21,488 nucleotides of DNA from JACQID01 sp035290885. Its GTDB lineage: Archaea; Aenigmatarchaeota; Aenigmatarchaeia; GW2011-AR5. Below are positions 20,136 to 21,488 of the stretch, piece after piece (within the stretch, counting starts at the first letter, position 1; each line of letters starts with the position of its first letter). The stretch is taken from the NCBI GenBank assembly GCA_035290885.1, contig DATDTL010000013.1:1-21488 (forward strand), written 5' to 3'. The position numbers were made by a program, and so were the translations under genes. Below the pieces are notes generated by a model that made no database searches, was not told the origin of the DNA, and saw only the letters and a list, made by a program, of their open reading frames with translations.

Positions 20136-20372
20136 TCACTCCCTGATGTCCAGCGCCTCAATGAGCGCCGGCCTGTCATATCCTACTATGATTTTGCCGC
20201 CAACGTCTATCACAGGAACGCCCCGCTGGCCGGATTTCTTTACCATCTCTTCGAGGGCCTTGGCGTCTTCCCTGACGTTGACTTCACGGTATTCCACGCC
20301 GTTTTCGTTGAAGAGCGCCTTCACGTCCTTGCAGAAGTGGCAGGTCGGGCTCGTGTATATCAGAACGTTCAT
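20136..20372 (-). CDS. Glutaredoxin-like thiol-disulfide oxidoreductase
   Basis: 78-aa thioredoxin-fold protein with active site CHFC at residues 11-14 (YTSPTCHFCKDVKALF), cis-Pro in RGVPVIDV, and the C-terminal GYDRPALIEAL of glutaredoxin/NrdH-type proteins. It would reduce protein disulfides in the cytoplasm; the electron donor is unknown, but a flavin disulfide reductase family gene is divergent at 20568. The ATG at 20372 is set by GGTGAT exactly 3 nt upstream; the in-frame start at 20402 lies in the promoter. A TATA-like CTATAAATCC (about 20402-20411, minus strand) drives it and the malic enzyme gene downstream. Confidence 0.92.
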   Translation of the reverse strand: MNVLIYTSPTCHFCKDVKALFNENGVEYREVNVREDAKALEEMVKKSGQRGVPVIDVGGKIIVGYDRPALIEALDIRE

Positions 20373-20401
20373 CGTATCACCTGATATGGTTATGGAAAAC
20401 A

Positions 20402-20411
20402 AGGATTTATA
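20402..20411 (-). promoter_or_regulatory. TATA-like box of the glutaredoxin-malic enzyme operon
   Basis: Minus strand CTATAAATCC, about 33 nt before ATG 20372, leaving a short leader holding GGTGAT. Confidence 0.5.
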
Positions 20412-20537
20412 GTATATGCATACGGGTTTTGTTTAATAAGTGATTCCTCACCCCAACGGGTAGTGTTTCTCTGAACTTACATCACAACTGCTTGTGGTCT
20501 TAACTGACTTTTTAAACAAAGTCATGCATCCGGCAAA

Positions 20538-20546
20538 CTTTATTTG
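20538..20546 (+). promoter_or_regulatory. TATA-like box of the flavoprotein gene
   Basis: CTTTATTTG, centred about 26 nt before ATG 20568, giving a leaderless mRNA. Overlapping short palindromes (GCACGTGC, GTGCGCAC) follow at about 20547-20558, over the expected start region. Confidence 0.45.
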
Positions 20547-20567
20547 CACGTGCGCACATTGCTGCTT

Positions 20568-21488
20568 ATGAAAGAGTTTGACCTTGTCGTGATAGGCGCA
20601 GGCTCCGGGCTGAACGTTGCCACAAGAGCTGCGGAATTCGGCATGAAAGTTGCCGTGATAGAGGAAGGCGCGATGGGCGGCACCTGCCTTAACAGGGGGT
20701 GCATACCTTCCAAGGTCATCCTGCACTCTGCGGACGTTGCCGAAACTATCGACGGCGCGCGCAGGTTCGGAATAGCGCCGAAGGGCTACAAAGTGGATTT
20801 TTTGAAGGTGACAAGCCGCGCTTCAGCTGCGGTTGACAAGGAAGCCCGTGAAATAGAGGAAGGGATAAAGGATACAGAGAACCTTACGCTATTCAAAGCC
20901 CGGGCCAGATTCATTGGCGAGCGGACGATTATTGCAGGAGACGAGGCGATAAAAGGGAGGAAGATCGTGATTGCGGCAGGCACAAGGCCGGCTGTTCCCG
21001 TCATAGAAGGAATAAACAAAATCAAATACATCACGAGCGATGAGGCTCTGCGGCTTAAGAAACAGCCGAAGAGCATCATAATACTCGGAGGCGGGTTCAT
21101 AGCCGCGGAGATGGCGCATTTCTTCGGGGCACTCGGCACGAAAGTCATTATCGTGCAGAGGAGCATGATGCTGAGGAACGAGGACAGGGAAATAGCGGAT
21201 GCTTACGTCAAGGCAGCGGGCAAAAAATACAGTATAATGCTGGGATACGAGCCGTTGAGGGTTTCGCAGAAAGGCGGGAAGATAACGCTCGTTGCCAAAG
21301 GCAAGGCCGGTACAAAAGCGGTAACAGCCGATTCGCTTCTGGTTGCCACGGGCAGGGTGGCGAATTCCGACTTGCTGGGCGCAGCCAAAGCCGGGGTGGA
21401 AACCGATGCCCGTGGCTACATCAAGACGAACGATTATCTTGAAACGACGGCGAAAAACGTCTGGGCCTTTGGTGACATAGCCGGCAAA
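20568..21488 (+). CDS. Dihydrolipoamide dehydrogenase-family flavoprotein, 3' truncated by window edge
   Basis: 307 codons of a class I pyridine nucleotide-disulfide oxidoreductase, open to the end of the window. FAD-binding motif VVIGAGSG lies at residues 7-14. The redox-active disulfide is GGTCLNRGCIPSK (Cys40 and Cys45). The NAD(P)-binding motif ILGGGFIAAE is near residue 174, followed by ATGRVANSD and the second FAD motif AFGDIAGK at the very end. The order and the CxxxxC pair fit dihydrolipoamide dehydrogenase, mercuric reductase and glutathione reductase; the missing C-terminal interface domain is needed to decide. It is divergent from a glutaredoxin gene, hinting at shared thiol redox duties. 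The start at 20568 has a TATA-like box about 26 nt upstream. Confidence 0.9.
   Translation, partial: MKEFDLVVIGAGSGLNVATRAAEFGMKVAVIEEGAMGGTCLNRGCIPSKVILHSADVAETIDGARRFGIAPKGYKVDFLKVTSRASAAVDKEAREIEEGIKDTENLTLFKARARFIGERTIIAGDEAIKGRKIVIAAGTRPAVPVIEGINKIKYITSDEALRLKKQPKSIIILGGGFIAAEMAHFFGALGTKVIIVQRSMMLRNEDREIADAYVKAAGKKYSIMLGYEPLRVSQKGGKITLVAKGKAGTKAVTADSLLVATGRVANSDLLGAAKAGVETDARGYIKTNDYLETTAKNVWAFGDIAGK

Noticed and set aside
20430..20520. Possible C/D box guide RNA: GTTTAA/TTAAAC terminal pairing, GTGATTC as box C and CTGA twice
   Set aside because: Box C lacks the final GA needed for a kink-turn, no C' box is present, and the length of about 90 nt is too large for an archaeal C/D RNA.
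1..21488. Search for CRISPR arrays, insertion sequences, integrases and attachment sites
   Set aside because: No regularly spaced repeats, no transposase or recombinase motif, and no tRNA-flanking direct repeats longer than the tRNA-Leu internal duplication were seen by eye.

Overview
The window is archaeal chromosomal DNA. The evidence is a class I lysyl-tRNA synthetase, three tRNA genes that all carry introns of the bulge-helix-bulge (BHB) type and none of which encodes its 3' CCA, many genes whose TATA-like box lies 24-28 nt before the start codon (leaderless transcripts), GGTGAT-type ribosome binding sites on other genes, and four secreted proteins with archaeal class III (type IV pilin) signal peptides. 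Phylum cannot be fixed from the sequence. The dense packing and intron-rich tRNAs would suit a small-genome (DPANN-like) or thermophilic archaeon, but that is inference.

Layout. 1-4234: a tight operon gatC(partial)-gatA-MBL-GNAT-gatB with ATGA overlaps, encoding the Glu-tRNA(Gln)/Asp-tRNA(Asn) amidotransferase plus a metallo-beta-lactamase-fold protein and an acetyltransferase. 4267-4809: orphan gene. 4885-4985: tRNA-Arg(TCG) with two apparent 13-nt introns. 5040-5736: a VapB/VapC-like toxin-antitoxin pair whose antitoxin frame is broken at an A7 run and whose toxin lacks a normal start. 5737-7119: a NikR-like regulator divergent from a 57-aa membrane protein and a ZIP metal transporter, with a NikR-style dyad between them. 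7169-7267: tRNA-Glu(CTC) with a D-loop intron. 7325-9891: a nucleotidyltransferase-fold protein, a cation/Ca2+ exchanger and a membrane protein. 9921-10648: a Trm9-like methyltransferase gene that runs into tRNA-Leu. 10701-12208: two small membrane proteins flanking a Nudix hydrolase and about 390 bp without a convincing gene. 12245-13870: lysS. 14015-18807: secreted pilin-like proteins (one carrying a LamG domain), interrupted by an AT-rich HEPN-like gene and an aldo/keto reductase. 18962-20372: a glutaredoxin-malic enzyme operon. 20568-end: a partial dihydrolipoamide dehydrogenase-family flavoprotein.

The most unusual object is the tRNA-Leu gene. A 27-nt stretch covering the D-arm 3' side, anticodon 5' stem and anticodon loop is present twice, 31 nt apart. 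The two copies differ at only two positions, tRNA positions 32 and 34, so one reads anticodon TAG and the other CAG, both leucine. One 3' half is shared. BHB-like folds can be drawn that would splice either copy to that 3' half, so a single gene could in principle yield two isoacceptors by alternative cis-splicing. The tRNA-Arg gene has a related oddity: its second BHB can only form after its first intron has been removed.
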